Origin: Curtobacterium citreum
GTDB taxonomy: Bacteria > Actinomycetota > Actinomycetes > Actinomycetales > Microbacteriaceae
Reading direction: 5' to 3'
Length of the DNA: 64,000 nucleotides
NCBI RefSeq assembly: GCF_006715175.1
Contig: NZ_VFMQ01000001.1
Span: 930,001-994,000 of the forward strand
The position numbers were made by a program, and so were the translations under genes. Below, piece after piece: positions 1 through 8,300 of this stretch (position 1 is its first letter; each line of letters opens with the position of its first letter). Below the pieces are notes generated by a model, which saw nothing but the letters and a program-made list of their open reading frames with translations, did no database searches and was not told where the DNA came from.

Positions 1-339
1 GCCCGCGCACTGCTCGACGCCGACCCGGAGGTCTCGGGCGTGCTCGTCATGAAGGACGACTCGTCCGCCGGGCTCCTCGTCGGGCTCTCCGCGGCCGGGC
101 GACGGGTCCCCGACGACGTCTCGGTGCTGAGCATCGCCTCGTCCGGGACGGCGGGCGACCAGCACCACCCCCGCCTGACGACGATGGTCGCCCCGGGTCG
201 CGAGCTCGGCGAGCGTGCGGCGGACGCCCTGATCGACCAGCTCGACGGCGCGAGCGAGGGCAAACCGCACTTCCTGCTGCCCTGCGTGCTCCGCCCCGCG
301 GAGTCGGTGGCCGCGGCCCCCACCGGCGCGACCGCCTGA
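1..339 (+). CDS. LacI-family transcriptional repressor, C-terminal part (5' cut by window edge)
   Basis: The frame is open from base 1 and 112 residues remain before TGA at 337-339, so the gene starts outside the window. The remnant matches the second half of the sugar-binding effector domain of LacI/GalR repressors: the PDDVSVLSI strand, then LTTMV, then a closing stretch ending LRPAESV. The helix-turn-helix cannot be seen. It lies directly upstream of an ABC sugar-importer operon in the same direction, so it probably controls that operon (inference). The stop codon overlaps the first base of a perfect 46-bp palindrome. Confidence 0.85.
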   Translation, partial: ARALLDADPEVSGVLVMKDDSSAGLLVGLSAAGRRVPDDVSVLSIASSGTAGDQHHPRLTTMVAPGRELGERAADALIDQLDGASEGKPHFLLPCVLRPAESVAAAPTGATA

Positions 340-384
340 CGGACGGGAGGCACGTGGCGGCGCCGCCACGTGCCTCCCGTCCGT
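339..384. repeat. Palindrome family A, copy 1 (perfect 46 bp); possible terminator
   Basis: Arms 339-361 and 362-384 are exact reverse complements without a loop (core ACGGACGGGAGGCACGTGGC). It starts on the last base of the LacI stop codon, so it would form a strong hairpin right after that gene. No T-tract follows. The rest of the gap to 504 shows no clear promoter; an AAG-poor, GC-rich stretch leads to a GAGGAGG ribosome site at 494-500. Confidence 0.85.
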
Positions 385-504
385 CCGTGCCGGCCGCGCG
401 CGGACGTGCGCCGAGTGCGACGACGGCACCGCCTGCACGCCCTCCCAGGGACGCTTGGTTGTGTGGACTCACAGGTTCGCAGCACCACACGTCGAGGAGG
501 ACGG

Positions 505-1824
505 ATGGCCATCGACCGGAGACTGTTCCTGCTCGGGGGAGCGGGGGTGCTGCTGCTCGCCGGCTGCTCCACGCGACCCGAGCGCACCACCGTCCAGGAC
601 TGGCCGACGGACCCACCGGACGGTGACGTCACGATCAGCTGGTGGGCCGGACAGGTCGCCTCGAAGGACGGCGGCGACCTGCGACGGCGGCTCATCGCGG
701 AGTTCCGGCGGGAGCACCCGAACATCCGCGTCCGGATCGTCAGCGCACCGAGCGACACCGACACGAACCGGACGAGCCTGACGACGCAGATCGCCGCGGG
801 CAGCCCCACGCCGGACGTGTACCTCGGCGACGTGGCCTGGCCGGGACAGTTCGCGAAGAACAAGCTCGCGACGCCCGTGAACGAGCTCGTCGGGGCGGAC
901 TTCTTCGAGCAGTTCCCCGAGGGACTGCGGCAGGCGGCGAGCGTCGACGGGACGTACTACATGTTCCCGCTCTACATCGACGAGTCGTTCTTCCTGTACC
1001 GCCAGGACCTGCTCGACAAGCACGGCTTCCAGGTGCCCCGGTCGTGGGAGGAGGTCAAGGACACCGCCGCGAAGCTCGTCGACACCGGTGACGTCAGCTA
1101 CGGCCTGGCGTTCCAGGGCGACGTGTACGAGGGGCTGACGTGCAACGTGACCGAGTTCGTCGCGGACGCCGGCGGCTCGCTCCTGAACGACGACCTGACC
1201 CGGCCGGAGACCACGAGCTCGGAGACCAAGCGCGCCTTCGAGTTCATGCGCTCGCTCATCGCCGACGGCGCCGCACCCCGGGCGACCCTGACCTACCAGG
1301 AGCAGGACACGAACGACGCCTTCTCGGGTGGACGGGCGGCCTTCCTGCGGAACTGGTCGTACGCGTGGGGGATCGCGAACGGGCCGGACTCGGCCGTCGC
1401 GGGCAAGGTCGGGCTCGCCGCCCGACCGACGTTCGACGGCACGGACGAGCACCACTCGACGATCGGCGGGTGGGGGAACTACATCAACCCGCACACCCAG
1501 CAGCCCGCCGCCGCGCTGACCTTCGCCCGGTGGATGTCGAGCGAGACCGCGCAGCAGTTCCTGACCCGCGAGGGCGGTGTCCTGCCGGCCCGCAGTGCGA
1601 GCCTGGTCAGCGAGGACGCGAAGCGCCAGAACCGGCCGACGTACGACACGGCCGCCGGCATCACGCTCGTGCCCCGCCCGACGTCGACCGCGTACTACCC
1701 GAAGGTCTCGCAGGGCGTCTACCAGAACGGCAACAGCATCCTCGGGGGCCAGGCGTCGGTGGACGGCGGCACCCGGGCGATGGCCTCGGCGATCTCGCTC
1801 GCCCTGTCGGGGGAGGCGCTGTGA
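505..1824 (+). CDS. ABC sugar importer, solute-binding lipoprotein
   Basis: A 439-residue extracellular solute-binding protein (family 1, maltose/trehalose type) that would capture an oligosaccharide outside the membrane and pass it to the two permeases that follow. The N terminus is a lipoprotein signal: DRRLFLLGGAG, a hydrophobic stretch, and lipobox LLAGC with Cys21. The RRLFL part also fits a Tat signal, so Tat export followed by lipidation is plausible. The mature part carries typical motifs such as the TPDVYLGDVAW strand near residue 108. ATG 505 follows GAGGAGG at 494-500; the frame is open upstream but without a better start. The stop overlaps the next gene's GTG by four bases. Substrate is unknown. 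Confidence 0.9.
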   Translation: MAIDRRLFLLGGAGVLLLAGCSTRPERTTVQDWPTDPPDGDVTISWWAGQVASKDGGDLRRRLIAEFRREHPNIRVRIVSAPSDTDTNRTSLTTQIAAGSPTPDVYLGDVAWPGQFAKNKLATPVNELVGADFFEQFPEGLRQAASVDGTYYMFPLYIDESFFLYRQDLLDKHGFQVPRSWEEVKDTAAKLVDTGDVSYGLAFQGDVYEGLTCNVTEFVADAGGSLLNDDLTRPETTSSETKRAFEFMRSLIADGAAPRATLTYQEQDTNDAFSGGRAAFLRNWSYAWGIANGPDSAVAGKVGLAARPTFDGTDEHHSTIGGWGNYINPHTQQPAAALTFARWMSSETAQQFLTREGGVLPARSASLVSEDAKRQNRPTYDTAAGITLVPRPTSTAYYPKVSQGVYQNGNSILGGQASVDGGTRAMASAISLALSGEAL

Positions 1825-2789
1825 GCGCCGGGACCGCCACCCGGCCCGCCGCACGGACCCCGGGCGCCGGACCGGACGGGTACCGCCGGACCCCGGCCCG
1901 GTCGCGCATGGAGCGCATCCGGGCGCGCGGGGCGTGGGGCTTCGCGGCCCCGGCGCTCCTCGTGGTCGCCGCGGTGACGATCTTCCCGGTCGTGTACTCG
2001 ATCGTCCTGAGCTTCGCGGACGTCGAGATCGGCTACGACGGCTTCAGCATCCAGGGCTTCGGGCTCGGCAACTACGCGGCCCTGCTGCAGAGCGCCGACT
2101 GGTACCGGGCGCTCGGCTTCACGGTGCTGTACACGCTCGTGACCGTCTCGGTCGAGCTCGTCCTCGGCATGCTCGTCGCGCTCGTCCTCGAGCGGCTCGG
2201 GGTCACCCGCGGGTGGATGCTCGCGCTGATGCTCGTCCCGTGGTCGCTCGTCACGATCGTGAACGCCCAGCTGTGGAAGTACATCTACGACTCGACGTAC
2301 GGCGTCGCGACGTGGTTCTTCGGGCTGTTCGGGGACGCCCCGGTCATCCTCGGCGAACCGGTCCCCGCGATCACCGGCCTGATGGTCGCCGACATCTGGA
2401 AGACGACGCCGTTCGTCGCGATCATCCTGCTCGCGGGGCTCGTGCAGATCTCCGAGGACCACTACGAGGCGGCAGAGCTCGACGGCGCGAACGGGTGGCA
2501 GACGTTCTGGCGCGTGGTGCTCCCGCAGCTCACGCCGACGCTGACGATCGCGGTGCTCTTCCGCGTCCTGCAGGCGTTCGGCGTCTTCGACCTGCCGTTC
2601 GTGCTGACGAACGGCGGCCCGGGCACCGCGACCCAGTCGCTCGCGATCATGGGCTACAAGGTGCTCTTCCAGGACATCAACATCGGACCGGGCGTGGCCA
2701 TCGCGACGAGCACGGCGGTCATCGTCGCGGCGGGGTGCCTGCTGTTCCTCCGGGCGTTCCGGAACCAGGCGAAGGGAGGGGACGACTGA
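1821..2789 (+). CDS. ABC sugar importer, permease 1 (MalF/UgpA type)
   Basis: A 322-residue integral membrane protein of the binding-protein-dependent transport family (BPD_transp_1). A charged N-terminal tail of about 30 residues precedes six predicted membrane segments. The EAA loop that docks the ATPase is seen as EAAELDGANGWQTFWRVVLP. GTG 1821 overlaps the stop of the binding-protein gene (GTGA), so translation is probably coupled. No ATP-binding subunit is encoded here, which is common in actinobacteria, where one MsiK-type ATPase serves many importers (family knowledge). Its partner is the permease starting at 2789. Confidence 0.92.
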   Translation: MSAGTATRPAARTPGAGPDGYRRTPARSRMERIRARGAWGFAAPALLVVAAVTIFPVVYSIVLSFADVEIGYDGFSIQGFGLGNYAALLQSADWYRALGFTVLYTLVTVSVELVLGMLVALVLERLGVTRGWMLALMLVPWSLVTIVNAQLWKYIYDSTYGVATWFFGLFGDAPVILGEPVPAITGLMVADIWKTTPFVAIILLAGLVQISEDHYEAAELDGANGWQTFWRVVLPQLTPTLTIAVLFRVLQAFGVFDLPFVLTNGGPGTATQSLAIMGYKVLFQDINIGPGVAIATSTAVIVAAGCLLFLRAFRNQAKGGDD

Positions 2790-3637
2790 TGCCCCGGACA
2801 CGTGTGCGCAAGGGCTGGCGGCGGTGGGTCAACACGATCAACGTCAGCGGCGTCGTCATCGCGGTGCTCACCGCACTGCCGCTGTACTGGCTCGTCTCGA
2901 CGTCCCTCAAGCCGTCGTCCGAGATCGCGCAGTCGCCGCCGACGGTCTGGCCGCGCTCCCTGACGTTCGACAACTTCGTCACGGCGTTCCGGGACAACGC
3001 GCTCGGGCAGTACATGGTGAACAGCGTCGTCGTGTCGGTCTCGACGACGGTGATCGTCCTCGCGCTGTCGTTCCTCGCCGGGTACGCGCTCGCCGGCCGG
3101 TGGATCGCGGGGCGGACGGCGATCATGACGTCGCTGCTGATGCTGTCGGTGTTCCCGGCGATCGCGGTGCTGACGCCGCTGTACCTGCTCGAGCGGAACC
3201 TCGGGCTGCTCAACTCGTACCCGGGGCTGATCGTGCCGTACGTGGCGTTCAACCTGCCGTTCGCCATCTGGATCATGCGGAACTACCTGCAGGGCATCCC
3301 CTCGACGATCGAGGAGGCCTCCGAGATCGACGGCGCCGGAGCCTGGCGCACGGTGCTGTCGGTGATCCTGCCGATGTCGAAGCCGGGGCTCTTCACGGTC
3401 GGCGTGTTCACGTTCACCGCGTCGTGGAGCGAGTTCCTGATGGCGCTGACGTTCAACAGCGAGAACTCGTTCCGCACGATCCCGGTCGGCATCGCGCTCT
3501 TCGGCACCCAGTTCACGGTGCCGTTCGCGCAGATCTTCGCGGCGAGCGTGGCGGCGACGATCCCGATCGTCATCCTCGTGCTGGTGTTCCGCCGGTCCAT
3601 CGTGTCGGGGCTCACCTCGGGTGCCGTGAAGGGCTGA
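2789..3637 (+). CDS. ABC sugar importer, permease 2 (MalG/UgpE type)
   Basis: A 282-residue inner-membrane permease, the second half of the channel with the 1821-2789 product. It has six predicted membrane segments and the ATPase-docking EAA loop EEASEIDGAGAWRTVLSVIL. ATG 2789 shares one base with the upstream TGA. The C terminus GLTSGAVKG is typical for MalG-type partners. This ends the operon, and a palindrome of family A begins 18 bases after the stop. Confidence 0.92.
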   Translation: MPRTRVRKGWRRWVNTINVSGVVIAVLTALPLYWLVSTSLKPSSEIAQSPPTVWPRSLTFDNFVTAFRDNALGQYMVNSVVVSVSTTVIVLALSFLAGYALAGRWIAGRTAIMTSLLMLSVFPAIAVLTPLYLLERNLGLLNSYPGLIVPYVAFNLPFAIWIMRNYLQGIPSTIEEASEIDGAGAWRTVLSVILPMSKPGLFTVGVFTFTASWSEFLMALTFNSENSFRTIPVGIALFGTQFTVPFAQIFAASVAATIPIVILVLVFRRSIVSGLTSGAVKG

Positions 3638-3654
3638 TGCCGGGCGTGCCCAGG

Positions 3655-3704
3655 AGACGGACGGGAGGCCCGTGGCTGTCGAGCCACGGGCCTCCCGTCC
3701 GTCT
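3655..3704. terminator. Palindrome family A, copy 2; probable bidirectional terminator
   Basis: Arms of 23 bp (3655-3677 and 3682-3704) are exact reverse complements around the tetraloop GTCG. It sits between the end of the ABC operon and the end of the convergent small gene at 3738-3893, the right place for a bidirectional terminator. There is no T-run. Confidence 0.75.
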
Positions 3705-3737
3705 GCCGGTCGCCCTGGGCGACCGTACGCCGCGCGG

Positions 3738-3893
3738 TCAGCCGCGCCGCGGGTCCCGAGCGGTGTCGGTGAAGAAGTCGGCGTACAGGCCGTTGCTGTC
3801 CTGCAGTTCCCCGTACTTCCAACGCTTGCGCATGCGACGGAACGTCTCGATGCGCACCGGGTCGATGCCCGGCTCGGACTGGTACGCGCCCAT
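3738..3893 (-). CDS. Small basic protein of unknown function (51 aa)
   Basis: This short minus-strand frame reads MGAYQSEPGIDPVRIETF and continues through RRMRKRWKYGE to a TGA at 3738-3740. A GGGGAGG ribosome site lies five bases upstream of the ATG, and a candidate promoter (TTGTCC, 16 bp, TAACTT) lies about 100 bp upstream. The middle is an arginine/lysine-rich amphipathic stretch and the end is aromatic (LYADFFTD). No membrane segment or signal peptide is present. I do not recognise a family. The good ribosome site, promoter and position between two operons support a real gene. Confidence 0.65.
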   Translation of the reverse strand: MGAYQSEPGIDPVRIETFRRMRKRWKYGELQDSNGLYADFFTDTARDPRRG

Positions 3894-3988
3894 GGTGCCT
3901 CCCCGTCTCCCTGTGTTGCCCCCGATCGGGGGCTCCCACGGAGGACGCTACGGACGTGCGGCCGTCACGTCCGGCAAGATAGGTCGGG

Positions 3989-4016
3989 AAGTTACCTAGT
4001 TGCGCTTGTTGGACAA
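3989..4016 (-). promoter_or_regulatory. Candidate promoter for the 51-aa gene
   Basis: On the minus strand TTGTCC (4011-4016) is followed after 16 bp by TAACTT (3989-3994). A second -10-like hexamer, TATCTT, lies at 3976-3981. The stretch 3975-4025 is clearly richer in A/T than its surroundings, as expected for a promoter. It starts about 100 bp upstream of the small ORF. Confidence 0.4.
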
Positions 4017-4053
4017 ATGTTCGAGCAGTGTCCTCGCGCGCCCGTAGCCTGCG

Positions 4054-4500
4054 TCAGGGGGTCGGAGCGCCGTACTCGAGCGCCTCGATCACGCGGTTGA
4101 TCACCCGCACGTACTTGACCCGGTCGCGTTCCGAGAAGGAGGACAACAGCTCGTGCAGATGCTCGTTGGTGCTGTCCATGGCGGACGCGTAGGCGCGCTG
4201 GGTCTCCGGGGTGAGCTCGATGAACCGGCTGCGGCCGTCGTCGGGGTTCGGGACGCGGCACAGGTGCCCGGCCCGCTCCAGGCGGTCGATCGTGCCCGTC
4301 ACCGCGGGACTCGTCAGGCCGAGGTGCGAGACCAGGTCCTTCACGCGGACCTTCCGCTCCGCGGCCTCCGCGCGAGCGACGAACTGCAGCACGGTCAGGT
4401 CCGAGCCGGAGACCGACAGGCGTTCACGGAGTCGTCCACGCAGTGCGCCCATCGCGGCTTCGAGCCGGGTCAGGGCGGCGGTCAGGTCGATCTCGCTCAC
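4054..4500 (-). CDS. MarR-family transcriptional regulator
   Basis: A 148-residue winged-helix regulator. The helix-turn-helix spans about residues 48-75 (VKDLVSHLGLTSPAVTGTID) and is followed by the wing with the MarR-typical NPDDGRSRFIELT, where DGR is the conserved wing-tip motif. The C-terminal helices form the dimer interface. GTG 4500 is chosen because GAGGGGG lies just upstream; an in-frame upstream extension lacks a ribosome site. It is divergent from the AraC regulator at 4616 across 115 bp, so the two may share control elements. Ligand and targets cannot be read from the sequence. Confidence 0.88.
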   Translation of the reverse strand: MSEIDLTAALTRLEAAMGALRGRLRERLSVSGSDLTVLQFVARAEAAERKVRVKDLVSHLGLTSPAVTGTIDRLERAGHLCRVPNPDDGRSRFIELTPETQRAYASAMDSTNEHLHELLSSFSERDRVKYVRVINRVIEALEYGAPTP

Positions 4501-4615
4501 GTGGTGGTCGCCCCCTCGTCGCGTCGTGGTCCCGGGCGACGTTACGCCGCCCCTACCCCGGAAGCGTATCCAGATAACGAGATGTACCGCGCAATGTGGA
4601 CAGTCGGAGGGAACC

Positions 4616-5599
4616 GTGGCTGACCCGCTCATCGAGGCGTTCGCCGCCGAGGCCACGATCGCCCCGGTCCGGTTCGAGGTGTCCGGCACCCGGACCGACC
4701 ACGCCGTCCGCGACCTCGGAGGCATCTACGCCGGCGACCGGTGGAGCGCGAGCGCGTCCGGCGGCCGGTTCGACTACCGGTACACCGCGATCGGCGACAG
4801 CGAGGTGACGATCCGCCGGTCCCAGATGCACGGCGAGATCCGCGGCGTCGTCCAGGGCGGCGGCGACTACGTCGTCACGTGGATCAGCGCCGGCACCGGC
4901 GAGGTCGAGGTCCGCGGGGAGCGCTGGCCGATGGAGCGGGACGTCCCCGTGCTGTTCCCCGCGGACGAGGAGTTCTGGTTCACGAGCGCCGACTACGACC
5001 AGCGGCTCGTGCACTTCGACCGCGACTTCGTGCGTCGGGTCGCGGCCACCCGCGGCGAGGTCGGCGAGCAGGGGCTGCGCTTCGACGGGTTCCGCTCACC
5101 CGAGGCGACGGTCGGGCAGCGCTGGCAGGGGGCGCTCACGGCGCTGTCCCGGGCGCTGCGCGTCGGCGGGCCGGAGTCGGACGCGTGGCAGGACGCCAAG
5201 GTGTCGGCCGCCGAGGTCTTCCTCGACATGTTCCCCCCGCAGACCGACGACCTGCCCGACGTCCTGGCGGAGACCCGGAACGCCCGGCTGCGCGCCGCGG
5301 TGGAGTACATCCACGCGCACGCGGCCGAGGACGTCAGCATCACGGACCTGTCCGACGCCGCCGGCCTGAGCGTCCGGTCCGTGCAGGAGTCCTTCCGCCG
5401 GGTCTTCGACGTGTCGCCGCTGACGTACCTGCGCCAGGTCCGGCTCGACCACGTGCACGAGGAGCTGCTCGAGGCCGGGCCGCACGCCGGTGCCGTGGGG
5501 GACATCGCGCGGCGGTGGGGCTTCGCGCACCTCGGGCGGTTCTCGGCGTCGTACGCCGAGCGGTTCGGCGAGTACCCGAAGCAGACGCTCTGGCGCTGA
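4616..5599 (+). CDS. AraC-family transcriptional regulator
   Basis: A 327-residue regulator with an N-terminal AraC-binding-like domain (about residues 30-200) and a C-terminal AraC helix-turn-helix domain (about 222-327). The second domain shows the two HTH units: EDVSITDLSDAAGLSVRSVQ, then FRRVFDVSPLTYLRQVRLD, and the closing FAHLGRFSASYAERFGEYP. GTG 4616 follows CGGAGGG at 4605-4611. It reads away from the MarR gene and is not followed by a co-directional gene, so its target is not evident. The N-terminal type is often found in regulators of aromatic or xenobiotic degradation, but that is only family knowledge. Confidence 0.88.
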   Translation: MADPLIEAFAAEATIAPVRFEVSGTRTDHAVRDLGGIYAGDRWSASASGGRFDYRYTAIGDSEVTIRRSQMHGEIRGVVQGGGDYVVTWISAGTGEVEVRGERWPMERDVPVLFPADEEFWFTSADYDQRLVHFDRDFVRRVAATRGEVGEQGLRFDGFRSPEATVGQRWQGALTALSRALRVGGPESDAWQDAKVSAAEVFLDMFPPQTDDLPDVLAETRNARLRAAVEYIHAHAAEDVSITDLSDAAGLSVRSVQESFRRVFDVSPLTYLRQVRLDHVHEELLEAGPHAGAVGDIARRWGFAHLGRFSASYAERFGEYPKQTLWR

Positions 5600-5684
5600 C
5601 GCGCGGCGCGCGGCGGCGTCAGCGCGCGGCGCGTCAGCCGCGCGCGGCCGGCGGCGCCGCCGCCTGCGTGGTGCGGTGTACCCG

Positions 5685-5746
5685 CGCACAACCGGAAGCA
5701 CACCGCGCCGTGGTCTCGCGTGGTGCGGCGTGCTTCCGGTTGTGCG
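5685..5746. terminator. Long inverted repeat between convergent genes
   Basis: Arms 5685-5701 and 5730-5746 (CGCACAACCGGAAGCAC and its exact complement) are separated by 28 bases. The element lies in the 204-bp gap between the convergent araC-type and lacI-type genes, so a bidirectional terminator role is likely. The rest of the gap is low-complexity GCGCG/GCGGC sequence with no recognisable gene. Confidence 0.6.
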
Positions 5747-5803
5747 GAGCGCACGGAGCGCACGGGGCAGTGCGAGGCACCTGCGCCGCGCGCGGCCGCG
5801 GCG

Positions 5804-6841
5804 TCAGCCGCGCGCGACCGGCGGCGCCGCCGTGCTGCTGCGGACGCGCAGCGTCGTGCGGAGCCGCACGTGGTCGGTCGTCGGCTCGCCGCGGAGCATC
5901 GCGAGCAGCATGGACACCGCGCTCGCGCCGAGGTCGACCAGCGGCTGGGCGACGGTGGTCAGCGGCGGCGTGGTCGTCGACGCCTGCGGCACGTCGTCGA
6001 AGCCGACCACCGACAGGTCCTCGGGGACGCGGAGCCCCAGCGCCTCGGCCGCGTGCAGCACGCCGATCGCCGACGAGTCGTTCGCCGCGAAGACCGCGGT
6101 CGGCCGGTCCGGCAGGGTCAGGAGCTCGTGCGCGACCGCGGCGGAGCGCTCCTCCTGGTAGTCGCCGGGGCGGACGAGGTGCTCGTCCACCGGGACGCCC
6201 GCCGCCGCCATCGCCGCGCGGAAGCCCGCGTCGCGGAGCTGGGACGACGCCAGGTCGCCGCGACCCTGCAGGTGCGCGATCCGGGTGTGCCCGAGGGCGA
6301 GGAGGTGCTCGACGGCCTCGCGGGCGCCGGCGGCGTTGTCGGTGTCGACGGTGGCGTGGCCCTCCGGCCCGGTGTGCGGGTCGATCGCGACGACGGGGAT
6401 CGACGCGGCGGACATCGCCTCGGACGGGGTGACGACGATCGCGCCGTCGATGAGCGTGCCGGACAGGCGGGACAGCGACCGCCGCTCCCAGCCCGGTCGG
6501 CTCGACCCGGTGAGCAGGCCGGCGTAGGCGAGCAGCTCGTACCCGGTGCCCGTCGTCGCGGCGGAGATGCCGCGCAGCAGCTCGGTCGAGAACGGCTCGA
6601 ACTCGGTGACCAGGATGCCGATCACGTTCGTCCGGGTGCTCCGCAGGCTCCGCGCGACGAGCGAGGTCTCGTACCCGAGTCGCTCGACGACCTCCTGCAC
6701 GCGCACGATCGTCGCCGCGGCCACACCGTCCCGGTTGTTGATCACCTTCGACACCGTCGGGATGGACACCCCGGCAGCCCGCGCGACGTCCGCGATCGTG
6801 ACCCGGCCCGGTCCGGGCGGGGTGTCGAGGGCCGTCTGCAT
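5804..6841 (-). CDS. LacI-family repressor of the adjacent oligosaccharide (bxl-like) operon
   Basis: A 345-residue repressor. The N-terminal LacI HTH is VTIADVARAAGVSIPTVSKV with the hinge helix SLVARSLRS. The remaining 280 residues form the periplasmic-binding-like effector domain with VVGFDDVPQAS near the end. ATG 6841 places the HTH 13 residues from the start. It is divergent from the binding-protein/permease/GH3 operon starting at 6998, with a perfect palindromic operator between them. By analogy to Streptomyces BxlR it would be released by a xylo- or gluco-oligosaccharide (inference). Confidence 0.9.
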   Translation of the reverse strand: MQTALDTPPGPGRVTIADVARAAGVSIPTVSKVINNRDGVAAATIVRVQEVVERLGYETSLVARSLRSTRTNVIGILVTEFEPFSTELLRGISAATTGTGYELLAYAGLLTGSSRPGWERRSLSRLSGTLIDGAIVVTPSEAMSAASIPVVAIDPHTGPEGHATVDTDNAAGAREAVEHLLALGHTRIAHLQGRGDLASSQLRDAGFRAAMAAAGVPVDEHLVRPGDYQEERSAAVAHELLTLPDRPTAVFAANDSSAIGVLHAAEALGLRVPEDLSVVGFDDVPQASTTTPPLTTVAQPLVDLGASAVSMLLAMLRGEPTTDHVRLRTTLRVRSSTAAPPVARG

Positions 6842-6898
6842 GTGCTCACCGTACAACCGCTCAGGACTCGGCACGGCTCGGGAGCCAGATAAAGAAAA

Positions 6899-6912
6899 CG
6901 TTATCGATAACG
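6899..6912. promoter_or_regulatory. LacI operator, palindrome CGTTATCGATAACG
   Basis: A perfect 14-bp palindrome centred on ATCGAT with the CG core typical of LacI/GalR operators. It lies 57 bp upstream of the lacI-type gene start and 86 bp upstream of the binding-protein start. It directly abuts a TTGACA box at 6914-6919 on the plus strand, so a bound repressor would block the importer operon promoter. Confidence 0.8.
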
Positions 6913-6913
6913 A

Positions 6914-6943
6914 TTGACAAGCCTGCTCGACGCCTGGCACGCT
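6914..6943 (+). promoter_or_regulatory. Promoter of the bxl-like operon
   Basis: TTGACA (6914-6919) is a perfect -35 box. The best -10 candidate at 18 bp is CACGCT (6938-6943), which is weak. The operator ends one base before the -35 box. A long 5' leader with GAGGAG at 6985-6990 precedes the ATG. Confidence 0.55.
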
Positions 6944-6997
6944 CTCCGCAGCGGCATCCGCTGCCGCACGTCAACGACGACACCGAGGAGTTCCACG

Positions 6998-8293
6998 ATG
7001 ACGAGGAAGATCCGTGCCGCGGCAGCCATCGCGCTGATCGGGGCGACCGCTCTCACAGCGGCAGGCTGCTCAGCGGGCAGCGATGCCTCCAGCGACGGCG
7101 GCAAGGTCACCATGACCTTCTGGCACAACTCGACGACCGGTCCGGGCAAGGCCTTCTGGGACCAGACCGTCAAGGACTTCGAGGCGAAGAACCCGAACGT
7201 CACGATCAAGGTCCAGGCCATCCAGAACGAGGACCTCGACGGCAAGCTGCAGACCGCCCTGAACTCCGGTTCGGCCCCGGACGTGTTCCTGCAGCGCGGC
7301 GGCGGCAAGATGGCCGCCATGGTCAACGCCGGCCAGCTGCTCGACATCTCCGACTCGATCGGGTCCACCGCGAAGTCCGAGATCAGCGAGGGCTCGTTCA
7401 AGGGCTACCAGCAGGACGGCAAGACGTGGGCCATGCCGGTCGACGTCAACCCCGAGGGCATCTGGTACAGCCAGGACCTCTTCAAGCAGGCCGGCATCGA
7501 GGGCACCCCCACCACGATGGAGGAGCTGAACGCCGACATCCAGAAGCTCAAGGACGCGGGCATCCAGCCGGTCGCCGTGGGTGCGAAGGACGCCTGGCCG
7601 GCCGCACACTGGTACTACAACTTCGCGCTCCGGGCCTGCCCCGAGAGCGTCCTCAACAAGACCTCGCAGGACCTGAAGTTCACGAACTCGTGCTGGAAGC
7701 AGGCCGGCGAGGAGACCAAGGCCTTCTTCGACACGAAGCCCTTCAACGACGGCTACCTGACCACCGCCGCACAGCAGGGCGCCGGCAGCTCGGCCGGTCT
7801 CATCGCGAACCACAAGGCGGCCATGGAGCTCATGGGCGCGTGGGACCCGGGTGTGATCTCCTCGCTCACCCCGGACGGCAAGCCGCTGTCCGACCTCGGC
7901 TTCTTCCCCTTCCCGGAGGTCTCCGGCGGCAAGGGCGCACCCGGCTCGATGATGGGTGCCGTCGACGGGTACTCCTGCTCGGCGAAGGCCCCGAAGAAGG
8001 CCTGCACCGACTTCCTCAACTACATGACCGAGAAGCCCGTGCAGGAGGCCTACTACAAGGCGTTCAACGCGATCCCCGCGAACAAGTCGGCCCAGTCGGT
8101 CGTCACCGAGCCCTACCTGAAGAGCGTGCTCGAGGCCTACAACAAGGCACCGTTCGTCTCGAACTACCTCGACACCGTCTACGGCCAGAACGTCGGCAAC
8201 GCCCTCAACACGAGCGTCGTCGACCTGCTCGCCGGCAAGGGGTCCGTGTCGGACATCGTCTCGACCGTCAACCAGGCAGCAGCGAAGGGCTGA
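6998..8293 (+). CDS. ABC oligosaccharide importer, solute-binding lipoprotein (BxlE-like)
   Basis: A 431-residue family-1 solute-binding lipoprotein. The signal peptide MTRKIRAAAAIALIGATALT ends in lipobox TAAGC with Cys24, followed by a Ser/Gly/Asp-rich linker. The mature part has VTMTFWHNSTTGPGKAF, SGSAPDVFLQRGGGK and WAMPVDVNPEGIWYSQDLFK, typical of cello- or xylo-oligosaccharide binding proteins. Four cysteines (in ACPESV, NSCWKQ, YSCSAK and KACTDF) could form disulfides. It is the first gene of a binding protein-permease-permease-GH3 operon divergent from lacI, the same order as Streptomyces bxlREFGA. Substrate is inferred from that order only. Confidence 0.9.
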   Translation: MTRKIRAAAAIALIGATALTAAGCSAGSDASSDGGKVTMTFWHNSTTGPGKAFWDQTVKDFEAKNPNVTIKVQAIQNEDLDGKLQTALNSGSAPDVFLQRGGGKMAAMVNAGQLLDISDSIGSTAKSEISEGSFKGYQQDGKTWAMPVDVNPEGIWYSQDLFKQAGIEGTPTTMEELNADIQKLKDAGIQPVAVGAKDAWPAAHWYYNFALRACPESVLNKTSQDLKFTNSCWKQAGEETKAFFDTKPFNDGYLTTAAQQGAGSSAGLIANHKAAMELMGAWDPGVISSLTPDGKPLSDLGFFPFPEVSGGKGAPGSMMGAVDGYSCSAKAPKKACTDFLNYMTEKPVQEAYYKAFNAIPANKSAQSVVTEPYLKSVLEAYNKAPFVSNYLDTVYGQNVGNALNTSVVDLLAGKGSVSDIVSTVNQAAAKG

Positions 8294-8300
8294 CGAACCC

